64,000 nt of DNA from Stieleria magnilauensis (GCA_007753675.1 CP036432.1:1400394-1464393); one strand, 5' to 3'; counted from the stretch's first letter, positions 1-9,258 are shown. The notes: generated by a model from the sequence alone, not told the origin. Program-made: numbers and translations.

Positions 1-2109
1 ATCACGCTCACCGCGATCCCACTTTCGCTCGTCCTAACAACACTTACTTTCCGATTGATGGGATGGATCAGTGGAACTGAGTTGTCCATCAACGTCATGA
101 CGCTCGGTGGAATCGCCGTGGCAATGGGCGAACTCGTCGACGACGCGATCGTAGATGTCGAGAACATTTTCCGCCGACTGAAGCAGAACAACCAGTTGCC
201 GGTCGAAGAGCAGAAGTCGCCGATCGTCGTTACATTCAAGGCAAGTAAAGAGATTCGTAGCTCGATCGTATTTGGAACGGCGGTCGTCATCCTTTCCTTC
301 ATGCCGCTATTCGCATTGTCAGGCGTCGAAGGTCGGTTGTTCACTCCGCTGGGCTTCGCCTACATCGTGTCAATTTTGTCGTCCTTTGTTGTATCGATGA
401 CTGTCACGCCAGTCCTTTCCTACTATCTATTGCCGAACTCGCGTGCAACGCATCACGAAGGCGACGGGTTTCTACTGCACGGCTTGAAAGCGGTTGTGAC
501 TCATTTGATCCGCCTCAGCATGGCACTGCCGCGAACGCTGCTGATTCTGACATGGCTCGCCGTTGCTCTGGCCGCTTGGCAGATGTCGATGTTGGGTCGA
601 AACTTTTTGCCGCCCTTCGATGAAGGCAGCATCCAAGTGAACGTGACACTGCCACCGGGATCGTCGCTGGATGCTTCGAACCAAGTATCAGGGGCGATTG
701 ACTCCGTCTTTGAGTCAATGCAAAAGACAGCGAGGAACCCCGATGGCGAAATACTGCACTTCGTTCGTCGAACCGGTCGAGCGGAAATGGACGAACATGC
801 TTCGCCGGTCAATTTCGGTGAATACATTCTCAGCATGAATCCTGAGTCGCCGATCGACCGAGAAGAAATCCTGGCCCGTCTCCGCGAGAAAATTAGCAAT
901 GAAGCACCCGGAGTGGACATCGAAGTGGAACAACCGCTTGCGCATTTAATCAGCCACATGATCTCGGGCGTTTACGCTCAGATTGCGATCAAGATTTATG
1001 GCGATGATCTCGATACCTTGCAGCGAGTCGCCGAACAAGTAAAAGGGACCATCCAGGAGGTGCCCGGCATCACGCCGCCCGTTGTAGAGCCAATCCAAGA
1101 GACGGACGAATTGCACATTGCTCTCCGCGCTGACGACTTGGCTTTGCATGGACTGTCTCGTGAGTATGTTGCAGACGTTTTGCAAACGGCGTTACAGGGT
1201 GAAGTCGTCTCTCAAGTCCTGGAAGGCCAACGCCGATTCGATCTGCTAGTGCGATTGGAGGAAGAGTATCGCACCGACTACGCGAACCTTGATCGACTTC
1301 GCATCGACTTGCCCGATCGTCAGGGACAACCAGATCGTGGACAAATCGAACTGCGCGACGTCGCAGATTTGGGTGTCGGCACCGGTCCAAATTCGATTAA
1401 TCGTGAGAATGCCCGTCGTCGGATCGTCATTCGCTGCAACACCGAAGGCCGCGACTTGGCTGGTGCCGTGAACGAGATCAAGAGTCGTCTTGGCAGCCAC
1501 GTCGAGATCCCAGTGGGCTATTTCATTGAATTCGGAGGGCAGTTCGAAAGCCAACAACGTGCGACGCAATTGATCATCGTCCTTGCTGGGATCTCGGTGA
1601 TTGGGATGTTCGTCATACTCTTGGTGCTGTTTCCGTCGATTCGGATTGTTTTGCAGATTCTGAACGCCCTCCCCACTGCGTTCATAGGTGGCGTAATGGC
1701 GCTTGTCATGACGCAGCAAAGTCTCACCGTTGCAAGTCTCGTCGGCTTCATCTCACTTGGAGGCATCGCGGTTCGCAACGGCATTTTGTTGGTCACTCAC
1801 TACTTCCACCTGATGAAGGAGGAAGGAGAAGAATTTACGCAAGAGATGGTTTTGCGTGGGAGCCTTGAGCGTCTCGCGCCTGTCTTAATGACCGCGCTGA
1901 CTGCCGGCATCGGACTGATACCGCTCGTGCTGGGTGGTCAAGAGCCGGGACGCGAAATTCTGTATCCGGTTGCCACGGTCATCCTAGGTGGACTGACGAC
2001 ATCGACCTTCTGCGAATTTCTGATCCACCCCGGATTATTTTGGAAATTTAGCGGCAAGGATGCGGCACGGTTCGCAAGGCTCGAAGCAGAGGAGGACGAG
2101 CTGATGTGA
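1..2109 (+). CDS. Heavy-metal efflux RND permease, C-terminal two thirds
   Basis: The reading frame is open from base 1, so the gene begins outside the window; 702 residues are present out of about 1,030-1,050 usual for the family. It is an inner-membrane proton-driven RND pump subunit. The first residues fall in the transmembrane helices of the first half, with the motif GELVDDAIVDVENIFRR, which carries the acidic relay residues of heavy-metal RND pumps. A periplasmic porter region follows (about residues 180-500), then a second hydrophobic block with GGIAVRNGILLV. The DD-containing motif differs from the DMAIIVSENV motif of the second pump at 9278, so the two are not recent duplicates. Substrate metal cannot be told from sequence; copper, silver or zinc/cobalt are all possible. 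Confidence 0.9.
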   Translation: MTLTAIPLSLVLTTLTFRLMGWISGTELSINVMTLGGIAVAMGELVDDAIVDVENIFRRLKQNNQLPVEEQKSPIVVTFKASKEIRSSIVFGTAVVILSFMPLFALSGVEGRLFTPLGFAYIVSILSSFVVSMTVTPVLSYYLLPNSRATHHEGDGFLLHGLKAVVTHLIRLSMALPRTLLILTWLAVALAAWQMSMLGRNFLPPFDEGSIQVNVTLPPGSSLDASNQVSGAIDSVFESMQKTARNPDGEILHFVRRTGRAEMDEHASPVNFGEYILSMNPESPIDREEILARLREKISNEAPGVDIEVEQPLAHLISHMISGVYAQIAIKIYGDDLDTLQRVAEQVKGTIQEVPGITPPVVEPIQETDELHIALRADDLALHGLSREYVADVLQTALQGEVVSQVLEGQRRFDLLVRLEEEYRTDYANLDRLRIDLPDRQGQPDRGQIELRDVADLGVGTGPNSINRENARRRIVIRCNTEGRDLAGAVNEIKSRLGSHVEIPVGYFIEFGGQFESQQRATQLIIVLAGISVIGMFVILLVLFPSIRIVLQILNALPTAFIGGVMALVMTQQSLTVASLVGFISLGGIAVRNGILLVTHYFHLMKEEGEEFTQEMVLRGSLERLAPVLMTALTAGIGLIPLVLGGQEPGREILYPVATVILGGLTTSTFCEFLIHPGLFWKFSGKDAARFARLEAEEDELM

Positions 2110-2205
2110 ACCAAAAACAACAATAAGACGCGATCGTCGTGACGCAATCGCATCGCCGAACCCTACAACTCAAATGTTAAATTTACACCCTCGAAGGTCT
2201 ACAAA

Positions 2206-2721
2206 ATGAAAGTCCTCTCAATCACAAGTGTTCTTCTGGTTTGCCTGATCAGTTTTGTCGGTTGTAAACAGGAATCTGCTTCGACCACACCCCTGCCGAA
2301 AGACCATGGGAACGACCATGTCGATGGCGAAGAATACACTGACCATAGCGTTCTCGGTCACGGCCATGGTGCAGGGCCTCATGATGGCGTAATCGTGGAC
2401 TGGGGCGGAGGTAAATATCATGTGGAATTTATCGTCGATCACGAGAAACAAGCAGGCACGGTCTACATCTTTGGTGCAGATGAGAAGACGCCGAATCCGA
2501 TTGATGCGACAGAGATTGAGATGAGCATCACCGATCCGGTCATGCAGCTGACGCTCAAAGCGGCACCTCAAGACAATGATCCTGCCGGCAAGGCATCTCG
2601 GTTCATCGGTACCCACGAAAAGCTGGGTGTCGTCCAAGAATACGCAGGTACGATCACGGGCGTTATCGACGGCACTCCCTATTCAGGCGACTTCGCGGAA
2701 GAAGCACACGGACATGAGTGA
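2206..2721 (+). CDS. His-rich putative lipoprotein
   Basis: Predicted 171-residue secreted lipoprotein: a lysine, a hydrophobic stretch and Cys20 in a slightly atypical lipobox (SFVGC). Residues about 30-60 are rich in His (DHGNDHVDG, GHGHGAGPHDG), suggesting metal binding. The rest looks like a small beta domain and shares a PHDG/PHGG motif and general layout with the N-terminal part of the protein at 12946. It starts 96 bases after the RND permease and is probably co-transcribed with it. No catalytic motif is visible. A role as periplasmic metal chaperone or sensor is inferred from position and composition only. Confidence 0.75.
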   Translation: MKVLSITSVLLVCLISFVGCKQESASTTPLPKDHGNDHVDGEEYTDHSVLGHGHGAGPHDGVIVDWGGGKYHVEFIVDHEKQAGTVYIFGADEKTPNPIDATEIEMSITDPVMQLTLKAAPQDNDPAGKASRFIGTHEKLGVVQEYAGTITGVIDGTPYSGDFAEEAHGHE

Positions 2722-2765
2722 TTGTCGCGATCAGCATTCTCGGGATTAACATGGGCTGAAACAAG

Positions 2766-2939
2766 GACCATGACACCGTCGCAATCAGCGAAGTCACGGA
2801 CGACAAGGATGCGAGAATCGTTGTCTATTGTGCCGTCGGCGGACGCGCGGAAAAGGCGAAAGCGAAGCTTGAAGAACTCGGCATTACCAACGTCGAAAAC
2901 GGTGGCGGTTTCGACGACGTGAAGGATCGCTTTCAGTAA
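2766..2939 (+). pseudogene. Rhodanese-like domain, 3' remnant
   Basis: This frame encodes 57 residues that read like the second half of a single-domain rhodanese: VVYCAVGGRAEKAK with the active-site Cys, then ELGITNVENGGGF. A TGA at 2757-2759 blocks the frame upstream, and the N-terminal half (the usual DVR...HIPGA part) is missing. The product is therefore probably not made or not functional. It sits just after the His-rich lipoprotein, and single-domain rhodaneses often accompany metal and sulfur stress genes. Confidence 0.55.
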
Positions 2940-3120
2940 ACCTGGACGTACAGCGCCGCAATTCGGCATAAACCAATGAACCCGCAAGGAGCAATCACGC
3001 TGTAGGACTCTTACTGGAAGGGTTTCATTCGCAGGATGACTTCCTGAAAATTCTGAGCGTTGGAGTGAAAACGAGGGATTCCATCCACAGCTTCCGCGGA
3101 AGAGCTGAAAAATCGGAACG

Positions 3121-3594
3121 CTATCGCGACGCCATGCTCTCGGATTTCTCAGCCTCCAAATCCGCGATTAGCTTTTTCATCTCGGCGATTTCCTTCTTTT
3201 GTGTCTCGATGATCTCGTCGGCCAATTCGCGGACTCGGGGATCGCTGATCTTGGCCCTCTCGCTCGTCAAGATCGCGATCGAATGGTGCGGAATCATCGC
3301 CTTCATCCACGACACATCCTCAACGGTCTTTTGACTTCGGACAAGGTAAAGAGATGCTGCGAAAACGGCGACGCTGCTAACGAAGATTGCGACATTGGTC
3401 TTCGTGCTTTTGTACATCCCCAGCATGAACGACAGCATGATCATCGCCATCGTCGCGCCCATCACGAGTGCCATGTAGAAGCGAGTCTCGCTCCAGTAGA
3501 CGTGATCGAAGGCATAGGTGTTCAGATACATCAACAACAGCATGACCGCGGTCGATGTTGCGATCATTGCTCCAAACAGACGGTAATTTGACAC
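3121..3594 (-). CDS. DUF305 family membrane-anchored protein
   Basis: Predicted protein of 157 residues. The frame is open further upstream, but a GTG at 3594 has a good ribosome site (GGGAGA eight bases before) and is followed at once by a membrane segment, so that start is preferred. Three hydrophobic helices fill the first 90 residues; the last 70 form a DUF305 domain with WMKAMIPHHSIAI, whose paired His residues are the family hallmark. DUF305 proteins are frequent in copper resistance clusters and are suspected of periplasmic metal binding. It is divergent from the sigma factor at 3804, with a CsoR-like palindrome between them. Confidence 0.8.
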   Translation of the reverse strand: MSNYRLFGAMIATSTAVMLLLMYLNTYAFDHVYWSETRFYMALVMGATMAMIMLSFMLGMYKSTKTNVAIFVSSVAVFAASLYLVRSQKTVEDVSWMKAMIPHHSIAILTSERAKISDPRVRELADEIIETQKKEIAEMKKLIADLEAEKSESMASR

Positions 3595-3770
3595 TTTTGA
3601 TTCTCCCTGACTTATTGTGAGTTGAGTGACAAACACGTTGGCAAATACGGTGCCAAGGTATTTCGATGACAAGGAAAATTCGATTACCTCCGCGAAACTG
3701 CGATGGAGTGTTCGATGCGCGATCGCGATGGTCAAAATGCGTCCCGTGCCACAGCGGGAAAAGACTCCTG

Positions 3771-3787
3771 GTACCCCCTGCGGGTAT
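3771..3787. promoter_or_regulatory. Candidate CsoR-type operator (copy 1)
   Basis: GTACCCCCTGCGGGTAT fits the pattern RTACC-N6-GGGTAT and holds a perfect TACCC/GGGTA palindrome with a five-base centre. Operators of the CsoR/RcnR family are known to be G/C tracts flanked by TA steps of this kind. A possible -10 box, TACAAT, follows at 3790-3795, so a bound repressor would cover the promoter of the sigma factor gene. Two more copies are at 6142 and 21240, and a CsoR-like gene is at 20537. Confidence 0.5.
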
Positions 3788-3803
3788 CTGTACAATCTGG
3801 CAA

Positions 3804-4358
3804 ATGGAGCTTCCGAATGATTGCAGTGCGAACGAGATGGTCGACGGCGCAACGGTCCATGCCGCTGCCGCCGGAGATCGTTCTGCGCTTCAGGCTATCT
3901 ACGAAGTGACATCGGATCGCGTGTTCCGCTTAATGGTACGGATGGTCGGTCAGCAGGATGCAGATGACCTGACTCAGCAGACCTTTGTTCGCGCATTCAC
4001 AAAGCTTGACCAGTTCAGCGGCGACTCCAAATTCGAGACTTGGCTGTACCGTTTGGCCACGAACGAGGCCTTGCAGCATCTGCGACGCGAAAAGCATCGA
4101 CGGACGAAAGAACTCAAGGTCGACCCAGCGATGGATGCTACCGACCAGGTCGAGCAAGACGAGCGAGTCGCGATGGTTCGCAAAGCTCTCGCTCAACTCG
4201 ATCCGGAGCAAAGGGCAATCTTCACGCTCAAAGAAGAAAGCGGCTTGTCGTACCAAGAGATCGCCCAGACCCTAGGCATCCCCGAAGGTACGGTTGGATC
4301 GCGGCTCAACCGGGTGCGGCGGGGATTGCGAAAGTTGGTCGAAGATCGTGACGAGTAG
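3804..4358 (+). CDS. ECF RNA polymerase sigma factor
   Basis: 184 residues. Region 2 is at about residues 25-95 (DRVFRLMVRMVGQQDADDLTQQTF, FETWLYRLATN) and region 4 at about 125-175 (LDPEQRAIFTLKEESGLSYQEIAQTLGIPEGTV), a standard helix-turn-helix. The frame is open upstream, but residues before 3804 do not fit the family; a second ATG at 3837 is an alternative start, more so because the predicted -10 box lies only nine bases before the first. No anti-sigma gene follows; the next gene is convergent. With the operator just upstream, this sigma factor could itself respond to copper (inference). Confidence 0.88.
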   Translation: MELPNDCSANEMVDGATVHAAAAGDRSALQAIYEVTSDRVFRLMVRMVGQQDADDLTQQTFVRAFTKLDQFSGDSKFETWLYRLATNEALQHLRREKHRRTKELKVDPAMDATDQVEQDERVAMVRKALAQLDPEQRAIFTLKEESGLSYQEIAQTLGIPEGTVGSRLNRVRRGLRKLVEDRDE

Positions 4359-4381
4359 CGCGCGTCGTGCCCCACGCCAAT

Positions 4382-6043
4382 TCAATAGGGACAGCCGACC
4401 GTGCGATCCAATTGAGCGATGGTTCCGGCCAGTGTGGCGTCGATGCGGGCGAGCTGTGTCTCGAACATCAATAGCTCGCGGTAGGTTTCGATCAACGTGA
4501 AGAAGTCCGAGCGTTTGCCTCGGTAGTCGGCGATCGACAGCTTGAGTGTGTCTTCGGTACGCGGAATGATCCGATCTTCGTAGATGTCACGCTGTTCCAC
4601 CAAAGCATCGGCTTGAACGATCAAGCGACGGATTTTTCCGTAAAGCTCGTCTCGTTCCGCTTCCAGGCGTCGAGTCGTGCTACTTCGACGATGAGCTGCT
4701 TCACGGATTCCGGCGTTGATCTTCTCCCTCCAGATCGGCAATGTCGTTCCGAAGCTTACACTGAGTTGATCGCGTCCGTTGGCCACTGGACTAAGAACGT
4801 CGTGGTTGTCGCTGACCAATCCCCAATTCAATCCGACACTGAAGTCCGGATACTGCTGCAAGCAAGCCAAGCGTTCTTTGTCGCGATCACGTTGGATTTC
4901 CCAGGCCAGGCCGCGTAGCTTCGGGTTGCACTGTTCAGCCAACGCGATCAGTTCTTCAATTTGCCGTGAAGTATCGGTGATACCGAGTTCCTCCATCGTT
5001 TCGGGAAGTATTCCGACGGGTTGCTGTAGCAGAGTAGCGAGGTCGGCTTGGGCAACCAGCTTTTGCTTAGCAAGCGAGACGAGCTGGTCGTCAAGCCGAT
5101 CGGTTTCGAGTTGTGCACGCAACACGTCCTGTTGTGACCCACCGCTGCGGTAGCGTGCTTCGGCAACATCGGTCAAGTCGGCAACAAGGTCTTTGGTTTC
5201 CTCGATGATCGAAATTGCTCGAGTTGCGAACCAGACTTCGTAGTAGGCGAGGCGAACGGACTCAGCAATCTCGCGAGCAATCGCGTCGACTTCCGCTTGA
5301 GCAATCTGAACCTCGCGGCTGGCGATGACGGCTTTGGTTTTCAGCTTGTCGGGAAACGGCACCATCTGGTTGACCGACATCTGGTTGGCGACGCGGCCGG
5401 CTGCGGTTTGAATGGCGTTGTCGTGCAAGGGCCAGAAGGTGTTGTTGAATGTCGGGTCGGGTAAAGCTTTAGCTTGCGGGATCACATTGGTCGCTGCAGC
5501 AACACGTTGCTGGGCAGCGAGGATTTTTGGGTGCCGCGCGAGTGCGGTGCTGACGAAATACTCGACGGGCTGGCCAGTGGGGACGCTAGGAGAGGGGGCG
5601 ATAAGGAGAGGGGGAGACAAGGAATCAACCACGTTCTCTTTGTCTTGCTCACTCCTTGTCTCCTGGTCTAGCGTGTCTCGCTCCACTGCCTGGCTTCCCC
5701 TCTCGCGAACTTCCTTGGGGGGATCGAGTTGCAGGAAGTCCCCGATACTTCGTTTGCCCTCCTCCGTGGGGGGCTGTGCGAAGACCGCGGGCGCCGCGAT
5801 GACTGCCTCGTCGTTGTAGCCGGCGGGCTGAATGGCCCCTGTTTTCGGTTCGCAAAGGACTTGCTGCCAATCGACATCGCTGGTTGCGACCGATGTCGGG
5901 TTCGACTTGGCGGGCGCAGTGGTGGCTTGTGCTACTTGAACACGACGCTGGGAGGCACAACCGGACACCGCTGCGGCAACGAATGTCGCTAGCAATAGGC
6001 GCTTCGCTTGGTTTGTTCGGGGGCTCAAAGAATACCGATCCAT
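4382..6043 (-). CDS. TolC/CusC-like outer-membrane efflux lipoprotein
   Basis: 553 residues, the outer-membrane channel of a tripartite metal efflux pump. It has a signal peptide with lipobox AAVSGC (Cys29), a low-complexity linker, then two OEP repeats of long alpha-helices (about residues 165-345 and 350-550), including the usual ALARHPKILAAQQRV start and AEARYRSGG turn. It is transcribed away from the adaptor and permease genes at 6982 and 9278, sharing a control region with the Cys-rich gene at 6177. Residues about 124-155 are encoded by a short repeat element also found in the other two pump genes; it lies in the linker before the OEP core, where it is probably tolerated. Confidence 0.9.
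   Translation of the reverse strand: MDRYSLSPRTNQAKRLLLATFVAAAVSGCASQRRVQVAQATTAPAKSNPTSVATSDVDWQQVLCEPKTGAIQPAGYNDEAVIAAPAVFAQPPTEEGKRSIGDFLQLDPPKEVRERGSQAVERDTLDQETRSEQDKENVVDSLSPPLLIAPSPSVPTGQPVEYFVSTALARHPKILAAQQRVAAATNVIPQAKALPDPTFNNTFWPLHDNAIQTAAGRVANQMSVNQMVPFPDKLKTKAVIASREVQIAQAEVDAIAREIAESVRLAYYEVWFATRAISIIEETKDLVADLTDVAEARYRSGGSQQDVLRAQLETDRLDDQLVSLAKQKLVAQADLATLLQQPVGILPETMEELGITDTSRQIEELIALAEQCNPKLRGLAWEIQRDRDKERLACLQQYPDFSVGLNWGLVSDNHDVLSPVANGRDQLSVSFGTTLPIWREKINAGIREAAHRRSSTTRRLEAERDELYGKIRRLIVQADALVEQRDIYEDRIIPRTEDTLKLSIADYRGKRSDFFTLIETYRELLMFETQLARIDATLAGTIAQLDRTVGCPY
5613..5663. repeat. GGAGACAAGGA inverted-repeat element, copy 1 (inside TolC-like gene)
   Basis: GGAGACAAGGA at 5613-5623 faces its exact complement TCCTTGTCTCC at 5653-5663, a perfect 11-base inverted repeat with a 29-base spacer. 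Related GGAGAG-rich sequence extends left to about 5590. The element is read through in frame by the outer-membrane protein gene. The same 11-mer occurs in the adaptor gene (9086) and the permease gene (10568). Confidence 0.75.
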
Positions 6044-6141
6044 GGCGTCCAGGTCCTGATGAGCTATATTTGAGGGGTCAAAGTTTGCCTAAACGGCTAA
6101 TTCCTATTGAACTCTTCGGCCAAATTTCCGATACAGTTCGT

Positions 6142-6158
6142 ATACCGTGTATGGGTAT
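6142..6158. promoter_or_regulatory. Candidate CsoR-type operator (copy 2)
   Basis: ATACCGTGTATGGGTAT matches RTACC-N6-GGGTAT. It lies in the 133-base gap between the divergent TolC-like gene (starting at 6043) and the Cys-rich gene (starting at 6177), about 20 bases before the latter, so it could control both. Same pattern as the sites at 3771 and 21240. Confidence 0.5.
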
Positions 6159-6176
6159 CCTTTTCGGAAGGTCACA

Positions 6177-6731
6177 GTGAGTCACTCCCCCCTAATTCGC
6201 ATCGCCGTTCATCTTTGTCTGATCGCTGCAATGGTGATTCAGCCGATGGCGTTGGTTGCTGCGCAGGGAGCTTGTGCTCAGGGTCAGTGCTGCCAGAGCA
6301 AAACGATTTGCCACGCTTGCAAATGCTGTGAAGTGAAAACGGACAGTGATTTGTGCGGCTGCTGTCGTGGCAATGAAAAACGCGCCGGCAGTTGCTGCAC
6401 GAAGAATTCCGAACGGTCTAGGCGCGATGAGTTGTTCGGAGAAATCTCCGATGTCGTGCCAGTGCCCCCAAAATCCGACGACGAAGAAGCGATTCAAGAC
6501 CAAGTCGTCTTACCATTATGCATGTGCAGCATTCGATCGGAGCCGATGGCACCGGCACCTCATCGCGTCCCTGTTCCACAGGTTCGTGAATTGGTCGTGA
6601 TCGCTTATGTGGATCACGTCACTTCAGACGCTGGACTTTCCATTCGTCCAGATCAACTGAGTTTACGGCTGCCGATCGGCGACCACTCACGGCATTTCTC
6701 TCAGCGATTTCTTTGCATCTGGCGCATCTAG
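6177..6731 (+). CDS. Cys-rich secreted protein, putative metal sponge
   Basis: 184 residues from a GTG at 6177 preceded by CGGAAGG; an upstream ATG at 6147 lacks a ribosome site and would put ten residues before the signal peptide. The signal peptide (HLCLIAAMVIQPMALVAAQ) is followed by a Cys-rich block with CC pairs (CAQGQCC, CHACKCCEV, LCGCCRG, GSCCTKN), about 15 Cys within 60 residues. The C-terminal half is hydrophilic with no known domain. It is divergent from the TolC-like gene with a CsoR-like operator between. Periplasmic binding of a soft metal such as Cu(I) or Ag(I) is inferred from composition and location. Confidence 0.65.
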   Translation: MSHSPLIRIAVHLCLIAAMVIQPMALVAAQGACAQGQCCQSKTICHACKCCEVKTDSDLCGCCRGNEKRAGSCCTKNSERSRRDELFGEISDVVPVPPKSDDEEAIQDQVVLPLCMCSIRSEPMAPAPHRVPVPQVRELVVIAYVDHVTSDAGLSIRPDQLSLRLPIGDHSRHFSQRFLCIWRI

Positions 6732-6981
6732 CGTCGTCATGTTAGGAGAGCTGCGCGCTCGTCGCTCTTCGATTTCAAATTGGCTTTCACCCGAATGATG
6801 CTGCGCGCTCATTTCGTATGGTGCCTATCCAGATGCAATCCCTACGCGATCCGATTCGCGTCACCAAACAATGAACCGGCCACAGCCAGGAGGCGATGAC
6901 TGATTGACGATGCGATTCCCCAAGTCGCATCATCGGCCAGTTACCTCTTGAGTTGGTGTCTGTGGATGGAACCACACACGC

Positions 6982-9159
6982 ATGAAGAAAAACGATACGA
7001 GAACTGTCATGAATCAGGACGAACCAATCAAACCGGATGAAGCCGAGGCCGATGGCGAGATCAGCAACGTGGATGCGGATGCGCCAACTGATAGCGCGTC
7101 AGTGGAAGCTGTGCTCGAAGACGCACCTACGCCAGTCGAAGCTCAATCGAGCGCTACTCTAAGTGGTGGAGGGATGAAGTGGCTCATGCGCACGGGCGTG
7201 CAAGGCGCAACTGTCGTCATCGTCGCCGGCCTCGTGTTTTTCTTGCTCGGTGTCGCACAACGAACGAAGTGGTTGACTGCTGACGGATTCTCGGGCGGTC
7301 GTGGCGGAGCGGTGGAGGAAGCCGGCGGTGGCGAAGAAAAACGGTACATCTGTCCGATGATGTGCACGCCGCCTTCGACGGAGCCAGGACGATGTCCGGT
7401 TTGTGCGATGGAATTGGTCGAAGCGACTGGCGGTGGAGGTGGTGATGGCATCTCGGTCACGATTGAACCCTCGGCTCGTCGACTGGTTGGCATTCAAACC
7501 GCCATGTCTAAGATGGGCGAAGTCAACCGAACGATTCGCACCATCGGCTCGATCGACTTCGACGAAAGCCAACTGTCGACGATCAGTGCGTATTTCGACG
7601 GTCGCCTAGAAAAGATGTACGCGAACTATGCCGGTGTGAAGGTCAATGAAGGTGACGACCTTGCATTGATTTACAGTCCGCAGCTCTATACGGCCCAAAC
7701 CGAGTTCATCGCCAGTATGAACCGTGACGGAAAGATTGGGCGATTTCAAATTGCTGGCGGCGATCTCAATAAGATGGCTCGCGAGAATTTGGCTGAGCTT
7801 GGAATGACGCAAAGTCAGATCGACGAGTTGGGGACGTCGGGCAAGCCGAAGTCACGCATCCGCATCAAATCGCCGCAAAGTGGAACGGTCATTGAAAAGT
7901 CTGCCGTTGAGGGCGACTACGTCAAAACGGGACAAAAGCTCTATCGAGTCGCTGATCTCAGTAGCGTCTGGTTGATGCTTGATCTGTTCCCCGATGACGC
8001 ATCGGCAGTTCGATTCGGCCAGCAAGTCGAAGCCGAGATTCAGTCGATGCCCGGCGAGGTGTTTACCGGGCGCGTCGCTTTCATTGACCCGACGGTAAAC
8101 CCGATGACTCGAACCGTTCGCGTCCGGGTTGAGATCATGAATTTCGATGGGAAGCTGCGGCCGGGCGACTACGCCACCGCTCGTGTCACCGTGCCCGCGA
8201 TTCCAATGGATCAGGTTTACGACCCGGCGCTTGCGAACAAGTTTATCAGCCCGATGCACCCGCAAGTCATCCGCGACGAGCCGGGCAAGTGCCCGCTGTG
8301 CGACATGGATTTGGTGCCAACGTCGCAACTTGGTTTTGCTTCGCAGCCGTTGCCGATGCAGCAAGTCGTTACCGTTCCGCGTGACGCTGTGTTGCTGGCA
8401 GGCGAGAATAGCGTGATCTATGTCGAAACCGAACCAGGACGATTTGAGATTCGCCGCATCACGGTCGGCCCGATGAATCGCAAGGAAGCGGTGATTGTCG
8501 AAGGTTTGTCCGCCGGCGAGACAGTGGCAACTGGCGGCAATTTTCTCATCGACTCGCAAATGCAGCTTGCCGGCAACCCATCGTTGATGGACCCGACGAA
8601 AGCACCAAGCTATTCGCCGGGACCGCTCGAGCTACCTCAAACGAATCCGGTCATGTTGGCGACCGACGCGGGAATGCAGTTTGATCGCACCTACGACGCT
8701 TACTTTGAAATCCAGTGCGCGATGGCGGCGGATCAGACTCCACCCCCGGTCGCGCTGAATACGCTGATCGAAGGACTCCGCGAACTGGAAATGTCGGCGG
8801 AAGTTCCCGATGAGGCTCAACGCAGGTTCGCGACCGCTCGCCGCGCGGCGTCTCGCCTGGATGGATCGTTGGAAACCGCTCGCGAAGCCTATCGCGGCGT
8901 TAGCCACGCGATGTTGCGAGCGGCGACGGTTGCTCGCGGTCCGAAGACGGCAGTGAAGCTAACGCATTACTACTGCCCCATGGTTCCCGGCGGCGGAGGC
9001 GACTGGATGCAACCCGGCGGCGAATTGCAGAACCCGTATTGGGGCAGCGAGATGCTGACGTGCGGCGAGGTCGTCAGGGAGATGGGGAGACAAGGAGACA
9101 CGGAGAGCGGGAGAGTTGGCGTGATTCAATCTGGGTGGGATGGAGGTGATCTGAAATGA
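6982..9159 (+). CDS. CusB-like RND periplasmic adaptor with metal-binding motifs
   Basis: 725 residues. The N-terminus is acidic and cytoplasmic, followed by a membrane helix at about 70-92. A heavy-metal-binding domain follows (121-146, YICPMMC...GRCPVCAMELV), then the membrane-fusion hairpin, lipoyl and beta-barrel parts (about 155-420). A second such domain is at about 419-444 (ISPMHPQ...GKCPLCDMDLV). The last segment has a third CPM motif (YYCPMVPGGGG, near 663). It links the permease (9278) to the outer-membrane channel. ATG at 7009 is an alternative start. The last ~25 residues are encoded by the inserted GGAGACAAGGA element, so the original C-terminus has been replaced. Its stop overlaps the ATG of a four-helix-bundle remnant. 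Confidence 0.9.
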   Translation: MKKNDTRTVMNQDEPIKPDEAEADGEISNVDADAPTDSASVEAVLEDAPTPVEAQSSATLSGGGMKWLMRTGVQGATVVIVAGLVFFLLGVAQRTKWLTADGFSGGRGGAVEEAGGGEEKRYICPMMCTPPSTEPGRCPVCAMELVEATGGGGGDGISVTIEPSARRLVGIQTAMSKMGEVNRTIRTIGSIDFDESQLSTISAYFDGRLEKMYANYAGVKVNEGDDLALIYSPQLYTAQTEFIASMNRDGKIGRFQIAGGDLNKMARENLAELGMTQSQIDELGTSGKPKSRIRIKSPQSGTVIEKSAVEGDYVKTGQKLYRVADLSSVWLMLDLFPDDASAVRFGQQVEAEIQSMPGEVFTGRVAFIDPTVNPMTRTVRVRVEIMNFDGKLRPGDYATARVTVPAIPMDQVYDPALANKFISPMHPQVIRDEPGKCPLCDMDLVPTSQLGFASQPLPMQQVVTVPRDAVLLAGENSVIYVETEPGRFEIRRITVGPMNRKEAVIVEGLSAGETVATGGNFLIDSQMQLAGNPSLMDPTKAPSYSPGPLELPQTNPVMLATDAGMQFDRTYDAYFEIQCAMAADQTPPPVALNTLIEGLRELEMSAEVPDEAQRRFATARRAASRLDGSLETAREAYRGVSHAMLRAATVARGPKTAVKLTHYYCPMVPGGGGDWMQPGGELQNPYWGSEMLTCGEVVREMGRQGDTESGRVGVIQSGWDGGDLK

Positions 9160-9258
9160 GTGATCGTGTCTATAGCCATCGCGATTTGATCGTGTATCAG
9201 AAGTCGTTTGCAGCAGGGAAACGGATCTTTGAGTTGTCGACATCGTTTCTCCTTGTCT
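9086..9258. repeat. GGAGACAAGGA inverted-repeat element, copy 2 (end of adaptor gene)
   Basis: GGAGACAAGGA is at 9086-9096, followed by GACACGGAGAG repeats; an inverted partner, TCCTTGTCT, is at 9250-9258. Unlike copies 1 and 3, the arms enclose about 150 bases that include a remnant of a four-helix-bundle protein gene. The insertion supplies the present stop codon of the adaptor gene. Confidence 0.65.

Noticed and set aside
2722-2922. Plus-strand frame of 66 codons rich in Arg and Ser after the His-rich lipoprotein
   Set aside because: It is an out-of-frame reading of the rhodanese remnant, whose true frame is 2766-2939.
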